Assembly (NCBI GenBank): GCA_034769895.1
Contig: CM068367.1
Location: 353,596,461-353,660,460, forward strand
Length of the DNA stretch: 64,000 nt
DNA from: Magicicada septendecula
Taxonomy: Eukaryota; Arthropoda; Insecta; Hemiptera; Cicadidae
Direction of reading: 5' to 3'
Part shown: positions 35,301 through 47,166 of the stretch, one piece after another
Layout: each line of letters opens with the position of its first letter
Numbering within the stretch: the stretch's first letter is position 1
Made by a program: the position numbers and the translations under genes
Notes under the pieces: generated by a model
Databases searched by the model: none
The model's input: only the letters and a program-made list of their open reading frames with translations
Told to the model about the DNA's origin: nothing

Positions 35301-35544
35301 CCGTTTATGCAAATCAAGCGTCTTCGATATGAAGGCAACACACTGAATCCAAAAGTGTGACTGACATGGCTGTGACAGCGACCAACAGCCCAGTACTAGT
35401 CGCGGCACTAACAAGAAGAAGCGTAGTGGACTCTACGGTGGCACAGCAAACTTCAAGAATCAGGACACGTGCAGGGTTCATGTCACTAGACTCGTTCCAC
35501 AACGGCCAATACCCAAGTATTCTGGATTCAATTGTTTACAAGCG

Positions 35545-35945
35545 GCGAAGGCGTATTAGTGGAAGCTGCGATGCCCAATCAATTCAAATTCATTCTAGTG
35601 TCAGTCTATATTCATCCACAAACACCACTGAACTACATCGAGATGTTTTTCTTTCAACTGCTGCTTTAATACATAGAGCATGTCAGAACAATAGGTAGCG
35701 ACTGGCCCTGCGATCCCAACATACCGCTTCTGCTCACCGGGGACTTAAACATTGGGGCGTCGAACGATCGTCTGAAACAGTTTCTGAACGAGAAGTTTAG
35801 ATTGGTGTTGGCAACGAATCCATCTGATTTCACATTTTAAAAAAATACCACGAAAGACTTAACGCTTTCTAGAGATATGAATGTAGAATGTAAGTCTTAC
35901 GTATCGTACTACTCGTACCATTGCCCTGTCATTAACAACATTTTA
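35545..35945 (+). pseudogene. Endonuclease (EEP-type) remnant of the Helentron-like element
   Basis: One frame reads FKFILVSVYIHPQTPLNYIE, a stop, then LLLTGDLNIGASNDRLKQFL, a second stop, and SYVSYYSYHCPVIN. The G-D-x-N motif and the terminal S-x-H are active-site blocks of AP-endonuclease-like (EEP) domains, and the YxSYxSYHxP ending is typical of arthropod rolling-circle/TE endonucleases. Two TAA stops show that it is dead. Sequence before 35545 has no recognisable endonuclease N-terminus. Confidence 0.65.
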
Positions 35946-36023
35946 CAAATTAGTCACCAAATTCGTTCATTTCTTTTTTACCAAAGCTACAAACACCCCG
36001 TCCCAGCAACACCACCAGGGTAA

Positions 36024-36043
36024 GACGTTTTCGCCAAAACGTC
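36024..36043 (+). other. Perfect hairpin at the right end of the Helentron-like element
   Basis: GACGTTTT, loop CGCC, AAAACGTC: 8-bp stem and 4-base loop. Rolling-circle elements usually carry a hairpin near the 3' end, where it acts as a replication terminator. Confidence 0.6.
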
Positions 36044-38889
36044 AGCGGCAGTGCCCCCCCCCACACTACCTACCCCTTTTTCCTTTGACGTCTTTATTTA
36101 CAAAATAAATATATTTGCAAAGCTACAGTACTTATAGGTTTGTGTTATTGTTTAAGAACTGCACGTCACTGTTGAACCTTGTTTATAGTTGACTTAGCAG
36201 TTACTACACGTTTCGTGCAGTTCTTTGATATCTCCTCTGTCTGAAAATGTACTTAGAAATAATTTTGGGAACAACTTTTCGCTCTTAAACTCTTGTGGCT
36301 TTCATTGTCAATAACATTTTTTTTCTCGGTTTAGCAGAAGTTGTTTTATTTTCTGTAAACCAAACGTTTGTCAGTCAGGCCAATGAGAATTACCATAGTA
36401 TGGGCCAACGTTTGGTTTAAAGAAATTAAAACAATACATGTTACACCGGAAAAAGTGTTGTTATTGCGAAAGACACTACTTATCTCATACTTACATTGTG
36501 TGAAAAATTAGTTTCTAGACGTTTTGTTCTTATAACTGTATAAAGGCTTCTGAAAAATTGTAAATACATTCTAGTTAAACACCTGTTGACATGTTTATAA
36601 TTAACAGGCTAAATTAAAAAACATGCATTCCTTAATTTTACTTGTTTAATGATAACTAAGAATTAAGGTTATTATAAATTAGATAACACAATCCACATCA
36701 AGAATACTGACCTAAGTATAGTTAAATAAATATAGAGTAAATTAAATGTGTAAGCCTAACTAGATACATGATCAGTTTTTTATTGTTCTGAATTGACATC
36801 AATTTGCCGAAAAGTATGGAAAATAAACAGCATTAGGAAAGTTTATTACCTGCAAACACTGTTATTTTTGAACGAAAATAGTATAATGACAATTATCATA
36901 CATAACTTATTTTATTTTAAAATATATTACTTTAAATACGTTTGCATTAATTACATGCGTCACGCGAATAGTATACAATTAGAAATAGACTCGGCATCTG
37001 TAACTAGTTTTAAATTACGAGTGTTAAAGATCATGAATTGGTAGATACGCTGCCAAACAATTATACGTGCCAAGAAGGCCACAGAAAGCTAAGCAACGTA
37101 GGGATTTTTTGGATCCTAGTAAATATATGCAAACGAAGTTAATACTTGCATCGTTGTAAGTTGCCAGCAGTGTATATTGTAAGTCTACTGATAAACGGGG
37201 TGTACTTTACAGACTTCTATATTACCATCCAGATATCAACTTAAAGTATTTAAAAGTTTCTTAGAGGTAACACATATTCTGAGCAGAACTCAACTGATTA
37301 ATTGTTTTTCAGCTACCGGTTAATGCATGTTTTTTACACGTGGCTGTCTTTTGGTGATGCTTTGGTACAACCATTTGGTATTCTCATAATCGTAATATAT
37401 TTTCAAATAGTAGATTACAAGCTCACCCAATGAGATACTAATTTCAATTAGCCGTATAGGCCTAATCAATACAATGTATTAATAAATCAATCAGCAACAC
37501 TTGTGTTAGTAAGATAATTACTAAGTTGTTGTTGAAGCCTATTTTAGGACTTTTCTTCTGAATTTTTATTTTTAATTAATGTTAATATTCTGTATAATGT
37601 TTGCGTTTCCATATTAACCAGTTGCTGAGAAAACCCTGTTTTTCCTATCAGTCAGAATAATAATAAGAAAATCAAACAAATCAGTCAGTCAAACGAATAA
37701 GAAAACAACATTTGAATCGTTATTTCAGCTTTGTTTTTAACGACGTGTGGTAATGAGTAAGCTTCAACTACAAACGTTTCGCCAGTCTCTCCTATGTAAT
37801 GTTGCAGCAGGTGAAATTCTCCTGCAACGTGCGAATTTTTTAGAATTTTCCTAATTCTTTTGAGTTTTAATTAGAGATTACATTTTAAGAGTACTTTCAG
37901 AAGGATTACTCTCCGAAAATCTGTTACTGCTTATAGTTTTTAACCAACGCGGACTCTTTTCTTATAGTTTAAAACCAAGCACACACTCTTTTCCTTGTGA
38001 TCTATGAGAAGAGTAGCATAATACCAACCTAGATTTTACTTTTTATATCAATTATAGCCTATCTTCATCACTTACAGACTTAGGCAACATAAGTAGCACT
38101 ACTTAATGACTTTGTAAAAGGTAATGTATGGGATCGTTTTTCTTGATAGTCTATAAATTTTGCTATTACAAATCATTTCTCTTTTAGAAAATGAATTTTT
38201 ATGTACAAATTTTGATTGCTTTAGAAGCACTGTTTACCCTATTACATAGAAAAATAACACTTTGAATAAGTTTTAAATAAGATAATTTGGTTGGGGGATG
38301 GAATTTGTCTAATCAAGTGATTTTCTCAACTATAGTCTTTGTGACGTTGCAGTTAACGTTGAATTCTTATAGCAGCGCATAATATTGCAGACATTTTCTG
38401 GCAGTGAAAAAATGACGTTCTTCTTGTGTCCGAATGTCCTGCGAAAATGGCGTTTTGTCTTTACAACTGCTGTACATTCCCGCTACTGCTTTAAACAACT
38501 GACTAATCTTATTCAATTTAACATGAAACATCAGTACTAGCTATTTAATCACTAAATAATCTTCTTACATGTCGTGTATAATAGTATTTTGCGCTTATAT
38601 GTATATTGCAGAATAGTGCCTATGTTTTGACACGTTGGAAACCATTACGTACTTTGTGCCTAATTGCACAAAATTGTTAGACTACGTACTACGTACGAGC
38701 CCGTTGGACTACAGACGGGTCTAACAATGTTATGGTATGTGATTAGGATACAGTGGTGTTAATAAGTTTAAGTAATCTAACTGCATGCTGAACTTACTGC
38801 TAATAATCATATTTTTACAAATCACATTATATAAATGCGCTTAACAATTCGCTATTTATTAACAATTGCATAGAGATAAATTTTTAATA
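36044..38889. other. AT-rich stretch, no gene recognised; small foldback at 36357-36418
   Basis: Arms AAACCAAACGTT (36357-36368) and AACGTTTGGTTT (36407-36418) are exact inverses around a 38-base spacer. Otherwise nothing recognised. Confidence 0.4.
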
Positions 38890-39180
38890 TGTCCAAATGT
38901 CTGTCAATCATAATGACACAATAACCAATAGTGATTGTTAATGAAATAGGGAAAGAAGGGTTTATATATTATGTGCAGTATTTAATCGTTATATTTTATA
39001 TATTGATATACCCCACGTGTCATATGCAATTGATGAATTATGGACATACGTGTCATAAACAGAGATGAATTCTTATCTGTGCTCAGTATAACAATCAGTT
39101 TTATAATATAACTGCGAATGGCGATTCAAATATTTAAAATCTGTCGTGATCAGATAACAATGAGGATATTTCGTGCAAAC
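38890..39180 (+). repeat. Dispersed repeat, copy B (partner at about 24.74-25.23 kb)
   Basis: Same order of short matching blocks as copy A (CTGTCAATCATAATGACAC; GAATTATGGACATACGTGTC; GATAACAATGAGGATAT) without the LINE insertion. Divergence is considerable. Confidence 0.55.
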
Positions 39181-39639
39181 GTTAGGGAATACATGAAATC
39201 AACACGTTCATGGCGATACTTGGTAACAACTTCGGCAAAAGAAACATTTGTACTCATACACCTTTGTGTTTGTGTTTTAACTGTGTGTACAGTGAAGCAT
39301 AATGTGACAGAAGGCATAGTGACGAAACAGTTGAAGTTGATAACATGTTTCTTTGTAGAAACCAGTGTTTAAAGGTTTCCCCACTACTACAACACTACTA
39401 AAATACAAATACAGCACTATAATGCGTTTACAAATATATCTACAAAGTAAAAATTTATTGTGTCGTTAAAACACTTAGGTTTGTAAAAACAAAATTCTTT
39501 GCGTTGTACGATAAATTATTTTCCGAGATGCATTATACCAAGTTTAAATATAACCTGCAGGTACTGGATGACTACAATAACCAATAATTACAAATACCGG
39601 ATAATTACATCACACCTATAATTACAATAAGCAGAATGA

Positions 39640-40055
39640 GTTTGCCTTCGCCGCGAGTCTCAATTGACATTTAGCGTAAATTACCGTCAATAATCTGTGC
39701 CGGGGTTTGAATTTTTCCGGCGTGATTTGAACGACGTGCCGCCAAAGAGCGTGGCCGCTGGGTGGCAAAGCTGACTTGATCAGTAAGCCGCGACCGTGAA
39801 CGGCGATGCGATCTAGAAAGCCAGCTGTGTCAGCTGTGCACGCGTCATGAAAACAGCAGGCCGAAGGTTAGATTTTGTAATCCGCAACTGGTATAATTTT
39901 TGTACCATGGTGGGTCCGCAGAATGAGTGGTTCTGTCCCATTTCGTCTTCAACTTCCAACGAGGTGTGCTGATCTGACGGTCCAGGGGAGTTCATAATCC
40001 ATACGTAACTACTTGTATCTTAACGTGACTTCGTGATTTAGTAAAGGCGTTTCAG
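39640..40055 (+). promoter_or_regulatory. Candidate CpG-rich promoter and untranslated first exon of an unidentified gene
   Basis: This is a GC- and CpG-richer island in AT-rich surroundings. It ends in TTTCAG|GTGAGCAA, a near-consensus splice donor with the exon end at 40055. The only ATG frame noted (from 39907, MVGPQNEWFC...) stops after 21 codons, so an exon here would be largely 5' untranslated. There is no TATA box. The downstream exon could not be identified with confidence. An old GC-rich repeat is the main alternative. Confidence 0.35.
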
Positions 40056-40569
40056 GTGAGCAATTATTTTGGTTCGATGTTAATTTAATGATGGTTATGT
40101 GTGCTATATTTGTGTGTATGTATGTGTGATCCAAATGTGTAAAGTCATTTTATTGTAATAATTCTACCGTAAATTAAATTATACGTTACTTTCGGTCTGG
40201 GAGCACGTGGCGATTTTGCAGTTAACTGCCCTGATAAATTTAAAAGTAAATGTGATATTCAAACAGTAGGTGGAATTTTCAAGTTTCTTTATTACACAGA
40301 ACGGTATAATGTATTGGTAATAACAGAGTAGAAGTGTTGGTGCTATTCAATGAGAAATTATATTCCATCATGTTGTCCGTATGTATTTTGCAGTTACTAG
40401 TCATTTTGAATCTTTTGCTATTGCTTTTGTGACCCCTCTAAATAAAAGTTTGATATATAAGAACAACTAGAGTGTTGAAAACAAAAACTGTAACAGTGGG
40501 TGTGTGGTGTCTGTGTTCCGAGGTGAGAGCGTGTTGGGGTAGCGTATTCTCTGGCGGCTAATCTGCAAA

Positions 40570-40737
40570 ATGTTACAGGGTCCTCGCCCAGCCGGGAGAA
40601 AGGAGGGATGCGAAGATGGTGACACTGACATCCGTCAACATCTGCAGAGCAGGGTAGCGCGAAGCTCCCCGAAGCCGTCAGGTTCAGCAATCCTACGCTT
40701 ACAGGACCCCAACACACAGTTGCACAGAATGGACTAA
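40570..40737 (+). CDS. Small open frame, 55 aa, possible terminal exon
   Basis: ATG 40570 to TAA 40735-40737, with the frame open a little further upstream. The protein starts MLQGPRPAGRKEGCED and is basic and hydrophilic, with codon use unlike chance AT-rich frames. The AG at 40577-40578 (TGTTACAG) could serve as a splice acceptor, and AATAAA occurs about 370 bases downstream (near 41108). With the donor at 40055 this might form a small two-exon transcript. I recognise no family. A 99-codon frame also exists on the opposite strand (40418-40717). Confidence 0.25.
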   Translation: MLQGPRPAGRKEGCEDGDTDIRQHLQSRVARSSPKPSGSAILRLQDPNTQLHRMD

Positions 40738-40957
40738 CTGGAATTTCTGAACTCTTCGAACACCACCACCAACACTAATCGCAGGCTGCTCTACAGAGTA
40801 CCATGTCAGTTCTTCAAAGTACAGGTGGGAGCATTCCAATTACTAAGCCAGTGAACAACAACTGCACCAGTTTTAGATCAAGTCTAACTGACATTCTATA
40901 TCAATGTAAAGAAGCCTCTTAAGGGTTCCAGAAGCGCAGTTTTCTTTTCAATGACAT

Positions 40958-41090
40958 TGTACTTAAACTTTTCACATAATTTAAATTTGTAATGTATAAC
41001 TAGGATTCAATCTTTAGAAGGCTGTACTTAAACTTTTCACACAATGTAAATTTGTAATGTATAACTAGAATTCAATCTTTTAAAGGCTGT
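40958..41090 (+). repeat. 65-bp tandem duplication
   Basis: The unit beginning TGTACTTAAACTTTTCACA at 40958 repeats at 41023 with a few substitutions. It lies just before AATAAA near 41108. Confidence 0.85.
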
Positions 41091-41490
41091 AACTAAAATA
41101 ACACTAATAAAAATTGTTACTGGTTACATGAGTGTTTTATTGCGAGTCCTGTCACTCTGGGCTCCAGCACATTTTCGCTCCATCTAGCCAAGCGGTCTAG
41201 TTTTTAAATTTTACGTGACGGCCTAAGTGGGCCGTTACAAATCGTCTTGTCACGCTTCACTCACATCGTGCCATGTGTCGGTGTCTTTGTTAGTAAGATT
41301 GTCATTACAGATTGTGTAGTTATACTGCGTGTGTGTATTAGGAATATCCAAAGATTTAACAAATTTCTCAAATACCAATGCAGATTTCAAAATATAAAAA
41401 TAAAGCCCAAGCGGAAAGACACTTTCTAGTCTTTCATTCAAACTGTCTTGTGATAGGTAACGTTAAATAATAAAGAAACTTTACCCTAAT

Positions 41491-41716
41491 TTGAATTAAA
41501 ACTAAATACCAGGCTGTCTGGCCGTGGTCCAAGGTTTTCGATTAAACCACACGTTTCCACGTTAGTGTTGACTCGTTTCTTCCACTCTAGATGGTAGCTA
41601 GTGGTGCTGCCGAAACGTCTGGTTTAATCAAGAACCTTGGATCACGGCCAAACAGCTCGGCAGTTAGTTTTAATTCAAATGACACCTTCCCTGTAACCCA
41701 GCCTTCGTACAAATAT
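41491..41716. mobile_element. Foldback element with about 65-bp imperfect inverted arms
   Basis: The left arm (about 41491-41560, TTGAATTAAAACTAA ... GGCCGTGGTCCAAGG) and the right arm (about 41615-41680) are inverse copies at about 85%. The 11-mer TTTACCCTAAT flanks the unit directly at 41480-41490 and 41717-41727, which could be a long target-site duplication. No coding. The centre includes GAAACGTC after a 6-bp stem (GGTAGC/GCTGCC), recalling the hammerhead-like order at 13.3 kb but without an intact CUGANGA core. Confidence 0.65.
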
Positions 41717-42190
41717 TTTACCCTAATTATTTAACTGCACTTTCAGGATTATAAGTACAAGGTAATGTGATGAATTTGTATTCAATATGATAGGGGTATC
41801 GTCTTAATGGAACTTTAAGACAGTGTTATATGGAATGTATCGAATGGTTAAAGGAATCTGTTGTTTGTTTTAGGGGCCTCCACGGCTAGATTTGCACCCG
41901 GCCTGGCGACTGCTAAGAGCGCCTCTGAGTGCGGCAATGTTTTTAGATATTGGTCAGGCCTTTGATAAAGTTGGGAATGAAGGCTAGAATACAAATTAAG
42001 AACTTATTACTTAGAGACTAAGAGAAAATTAATATCATATGTTATGTACAAAATTCATCATACATGAATAACAGAAGGCCCTCATATTTCATATAAGTGG
42101 AGGAAGAAATAACTGTATACACTTTTGTAAATAACATAAATTTATTATAAATAAACCTGAACAAAACGAAATGTACGTGTATAAAAAGAA

Positions 42191-42559
42191 CTAGATATTA
42201 GTTTAGAGCATTATAGGCCTGTTGGTTGGTTTGTAAAAAATTTCATTTAGCAATAGAGAATACATTGTTAATCTACAGTTATGTATTAATACCAGTTGAC
42301 AGACGTGAGCACAGTCATGACGTTGGATTAAGAGAAGCGATTCTAAGATCAAAATAAGGTATTAGAAAGCATAGTCTTTACATAGAGAGCTCTTGATACA
42401 TATAAAATAAGTATTTACACGCAGAAAATTTAAGATAAATGGCGAAATGAAGAAGTTGGCTCAGAAACATCAAGTAATGTGGGGCTGTAAGCCACCCAGA
42501 TCTTAAAGAAATGAAGGAAGACATTAAAGCAATTAAGATGAAAAACTTAACTTGATGGA
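42191..42559 (+). repeat. 370-bp dispersed repeat, copy 1
   Basis: About 96% identical, same orientation, to 46797-47166. It begins CTAGATATTAGTTTAGAGC and ends CTTAACTTGATGGA. There is no open frame conserved between the copies and no terminal inverted repeat. Confidence 0.9.
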
Positions 42560-43236
42560 ATATACTGAAGGTGTCTGTGAATAGTGCTAGTGAGACATTT
42601 AATCAAGAGCGAAGTGAAATAAATCGGAATGAATTGTCCATCAACAATGCCGCGATCATTTGTTACCTATATTCGTAAATCAGGCATCAGAACTCTGAAA
42701 CGTTTACCTGTGGAAGTCAACTGTACCTAGTGCTATTGAGGCTTGATCCTTGGTTAGATTAATCTTGGTTAGAGATGTTTCGATAACTCTGCTGTAGCCA
42801 TTATCCGTTTAATGTTTTATTGATCTGGTTCCTTCTCCTCCTGTAATTAATCAATATAGATTTTTTATCACGTTGTTCCTGCATGGTGTGCATTGTTATT
42901 TATCTACTAGTATTATAAATCTGCATACCTAATTTGATAAAAGTGAAGGTAATTTTGCTAGCATAAATAAAAACGTACTCTGTTATCCTAGTAAACGCGA
43001 TGAAATCATTTATAAGACGTTTTCGTTAGATATATTTTTATATGAGAAAAGTAAAATTCAAGAAAGTATTAATGAGAGAGAATGGAAACTGTGATTGTTG
43101 ATTTATGATAAGCACGAATGAAACAACGTAAATAGAAGAAACTTGAAGTTGATTAAAATAGTAAGGCATAGCTATCAGGTTCTACGCATCTTTAAATTTT
43201 AAATACTTCTGATAAAAAAGCGTCGTTTAAAGTCAG

Positions 43237-43580
43237 GCTGAATACGTTTGCGTTCGTGTGTAAACTTTGTTGAGCAAGCGCATTTCGTATTTGTGCCGTC
43301 TTTGCTAACAAGGCAAGAGCTGTCACACATCCTGGTTACAGTTAACTAGACGACATGTACAGTCAGCAAGAGACGAGACTCACACAAAAGTTACAAGTAA
43401 TTTAGTTAAGCTGTGCGAGTTGATTCTGTTGTCAATAAACACACACTACATCCAGTGTTTTGTGTTTACTACAGCAATGAAAGGTTTTAGTTGACGTTGA
43501 TTGCGTTTGACGTTACCGATTGACCTTGCAACTGAATCAATGGCGCCTCGTTTAATGTGTGTAAAACGTTACTATGTGCA
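43237..43580 (+). repeat. About 340-bp dispersed repeat, copy 2
   Basis: Direct counterpart of 29256-29588, roughly 80% identical. Confidence 0.8.
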
Positions 43581-46500
43581 CAGACAAAAATTATAAAATT
43601 TTATAAGTTATGTGTGTGTACAAACGTGTATATCACACGTTATGTATATGTCAATAACAAAAAAAATTTTAAACTACATATGTTTAGTTACACAATTAGA
43701 ATTTCATGTTTAATATGTGAATTGTATAGATCACATACGTTTTGCGACTCGACAAATGAAACACGTTTAATCAAATGGAAAAATGATACAAAGTATAAGT
43801 ACTAATTACTGAAATCCATAAAAGCATTTTACTATATTCTGAGGCGATGATAATAAAGCCTGCAGAATTTTTTATGTTTAAACTGAAATAGTTTTAAAAC
43901 AAACATTTTTTTATTGTATCATTTAATATATGAGTCTGCGGTAAACATGACAGCGTTATTAAGGAAAAGTATTACATGGTATTAACTAAATATTAAATTG
44001 TAATTATAACAATATCTAATTTGACAATTATATGTTGACTGCAAGCTTTTTTTTAACTTTTAACAAATATTTATTTCAAGTAAGCCGTCAAGGTGTACGA
44101 CACAAACAATTATACGTAGATATCGTCTGTGTATACAATGTATCCATGTAATAACTTGAAATAATTAATTATCTGTATGCAACTGATAAAGGTGTCAGGT
44201 TGAACGCTTTCAGTACTATACATAAGACGACCCGAGATATGGCACAGTTTCTAAACTCATAAAAGGAGTACAAAAGGAAATCAAATAATATTTTGATATA
44301 ATTTTTTGGGTACTTTTAGGTTCAGATAAGTAATAATTTTTACATCAATCTTCCTAACTACAAAGTAAGCGTGTATTTTCATGTTGTGCACATTCATTTG
44401 TCTAAGCAAACTCAGTTTAAATAATAAAAAAAAAGAAACTGTGCCATTTGTCAGGACGAGTTTTCGAGATGCCAATTTTGGGCGGTTAAGAGAGATTAAA
44501 AAACGAGTACTTTACTAGTTATTGTTATGGTACAATACTATTATCCAGGTTTATATTTTAATTTGATACGTAGGCAATAATGGCTTGGTTGCGAACGGAA
44601 AAGCATCGGGTCACTTTATTTTGAATAAAGTGGATGGACTCCTAGATTTCCAAACACAGGCCTCCATAGAGAAGTGCGTTCTTACTTGTTTGCTTACGGA
44701 CTAAGTGATTCGCAAAAAACAAATGCAGCTCGTGTGAGGAAACTGGCTACACTCGACCCTCCGGCTTGAGTGTAAACAAATGCTCTCCTTTCTCGCTTTC
44801 ACTTTCAGAGTGTTACATAAAAACCCAATGTAAAACTACATTGGGTTTATGATATCACATAAATAACGTTAGAGTCCCTTGTTAAGTGGTTCGAAAGAAT
44901 GTTAACATTTTTCTTTTTCTTTTGATGTTTTCAAGAATAATATTAGGTCATGCACTTTGAATAACTGAAATGTTGGAACGACTAATCTGTATAAAATTAA
45001 TTTTAAAATACTCTTTTTGTGTTTAGAATATATCAGTGATTACAAAGTCAGTATTAGAAGAAATACAGAAGATAGTACATTACTTTTTAGAGCCGTGATT
45101 CTGTGTAATAGATTTGACGTTGAATCGTTCTGCCCAGCGATAACCGGAATCTGTGTCGGAAGACTCGTAAAGTGCACTTTTCTAATCAGATGCTGAAGTT
45201 AAAAATAGTCTTACGTAATGCGACCAACATAAATTTATTTATTTCCTATTATAGTAATATAGTGTGACCTAACCACCGTCGAACATAAAATTCTTCTGAA
45301 GATAGAAAAATAATAGCTTTATCTAGTACTCCTAGCCTTATAAAATGGTAAAAATATTACACGACGGTTCTAAATTGCATCCTATAAAATACTTCCTTTT
45401 TTCAAACAACACTTTAGTTCATGCGATCGGGCTTTATTACGTGTAATAACAGGACGCAAACTTGTTTACTTTGTAGAAGTCTGTTTTGTTCTTTTTTTTA
45501 AAAGTATATTCACTTCTAAATATGGGGATCATTCTATATGTGACTTTATTGAAAGGAGAAAGGTCCTTTCTCCAATTTTTACATAATGGTGATTTGTGAT
45601 TGAGCGTATTATATTTTAAAAACGTACAAACGATTAAGAACAATTTAATGGCACGGGATACAATGCGTAGGATGATGTATTCTACTTAGATGCTTAGATT
45701 AGAACGAGTAGGTGCTTTATACATAAGGATTTCTATCAGCTTGATTATGAAGTATTTTTCTTCAATAGAACACGGTTGTTAATAGCCTACATATTTAGTG
45801 GTTGTCAAAATTTACGAGACAACGTTTCATTACACGTCTCTCCATTTATCTACCCATTGGCCCAACGAAAAGTGATATTAATGACAAAAAATCTAACAGA
45901 TCAGTTGAAAATGGTTTGTGTCTTATTTCTTTCTGAATGGAACTTGATGAATAACTAATGCGCCAATTGAGTTAAGTATAGTTTTTCGAGAATGACATTT
46001 TTAGATATTTTAAGAGAGAAAATCTGCTAACAGCTTTAATTCTAAAAGGTAGAAAATGTGGTGAATGCATGTTATATCCTTTGTAATTGAGAATGTTTTG
46101 TCGATATTTTAAATCGTTTTTTCTGCTACAGCTGCTGGGTTGCTACTTTACACTTAATAAATATTGTTACTTTATGACAGAATTATACCACTGAATATCT
46201 ATAATTGTTATACGCATAATCATACGGTATCATGAAACGTCACTGCATCAAGTCTTATGGTTCGTCCTTGGTTTTCAAAGCATACGCTATTCTACCGAGG
46301 ACATGTTCTAAAGTGTCTTTGTAGTGTTTCTGTAATAATTTTCTTTGTGCGTTCTTACGACTGTTAACTGCCAATTTGTAAATTTGCAATACTAACATAG
46401 ATATAACACATTTAATGGTAAGTAACCTCCATTCGCAAAAATGGATCATATCACGAAAATTGTGCGTATAAATAACTGATCGAAAAAACATGAACTATTG

Positions 46501-46796
46501 CAATTTAGTTTTTTCCTTAAAGTCAATTATTTATTTTAACGGTAAAATCAGTAAAAGAAGAGAAATCTTAGTTACACCTTTTTCTTTCATATAAAGATTA
46601 TTTTGTTTCTGAAATAAACATAAATCTGTTGAGAACTTAGGCGGGCAGCTGCCAGTTACGTTCATACTGACTATTTGTCTAGTTCAGGAAGACTCTGAAA
46701 CACTCTGTTATATTCATGGGACTGATTTTGAGTTTACCCAAATTGATTATCGTGATTGGTTTGAATGTCCATACCTATACACTTAATTTGAGGTCT
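43581..46796. other. AT-rich stretch, no gene recognised; two perfect hairpins
   Basis: CACTTTATT/AATAAAGTG (44612-44632, 3-base loop) and AAACCCAATGTA/TACATTGGGTTT (44821-44848, 4-base loop) are perfect stems. Nothing else recognised. Confidence 0.4.
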
Positions 46797-47166
46797 ACTA
46801 GATATTTAGTTTAGAGCATTATAGGCCTGTTGGTTGGTTTGTAAAAAATTTCGTTTAGCAATAGAGAATACATTGTTAATCTACAGTTATGTATTAATAC
46901 CAGTTGGCAGACGTGAGCACAGTCATGACGTTGGATTAAGAGAAGCGATTCTAAGATCAAAATAAGGTATTAGAAAGAATAGTCTTTACATATAGAGCTC
47001 TTGTTACATATAAAATAAGTATTTACACGCAGCAAATTTAAGATAAATGGCGAAATGAAGAAATTGGCTCAGAAACATCAAGTAATGTGCGGCTGTAAGC
47101 CACCCAGATATTAAAGAAATGAAGGAAGACATTACAACACTTAAGACGAAAAACTTAACTTGATGG
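46797..47166 (+). repeat. 370-bp dispersed repeat, copy 2
   Basis: See 42191-42559. High identity indicates that at least one copy arose recently. Confidence 0.9.

Larger units (their letters stand above)
31843..36043 (+). mobile_element. Helentron-like (rolling-circle) element remnant
   Basis: Two coding remnants in the same orientation fit one Helentron: an N-terminal zinc-finger region (32277-32880) and an endonuclease/exonuclease/phosphatase-type region (35545-35945). Helentrons encode Rep-helicase proteins with a C-terminal endonuclease. The ends carry an inverted pair: 31843-31870 and the reverse complement of 36018-36043 match at about 24 of 28 positions (GACGTTTTG, AAAAC, TCTTAC shared). 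The right copy is itself a perfect hairpin. Rep and helicase domains are not visible between the two remnants. Confidence 0.5.

Noticed and set aside
36018..36043. Hammerhead-like reading of GCGAAAACGTC on the minus strand
   Set aside because: The preceding CTGACG lacks the GA of the core, and the sequence is better explained as a simple perfect hairpin.
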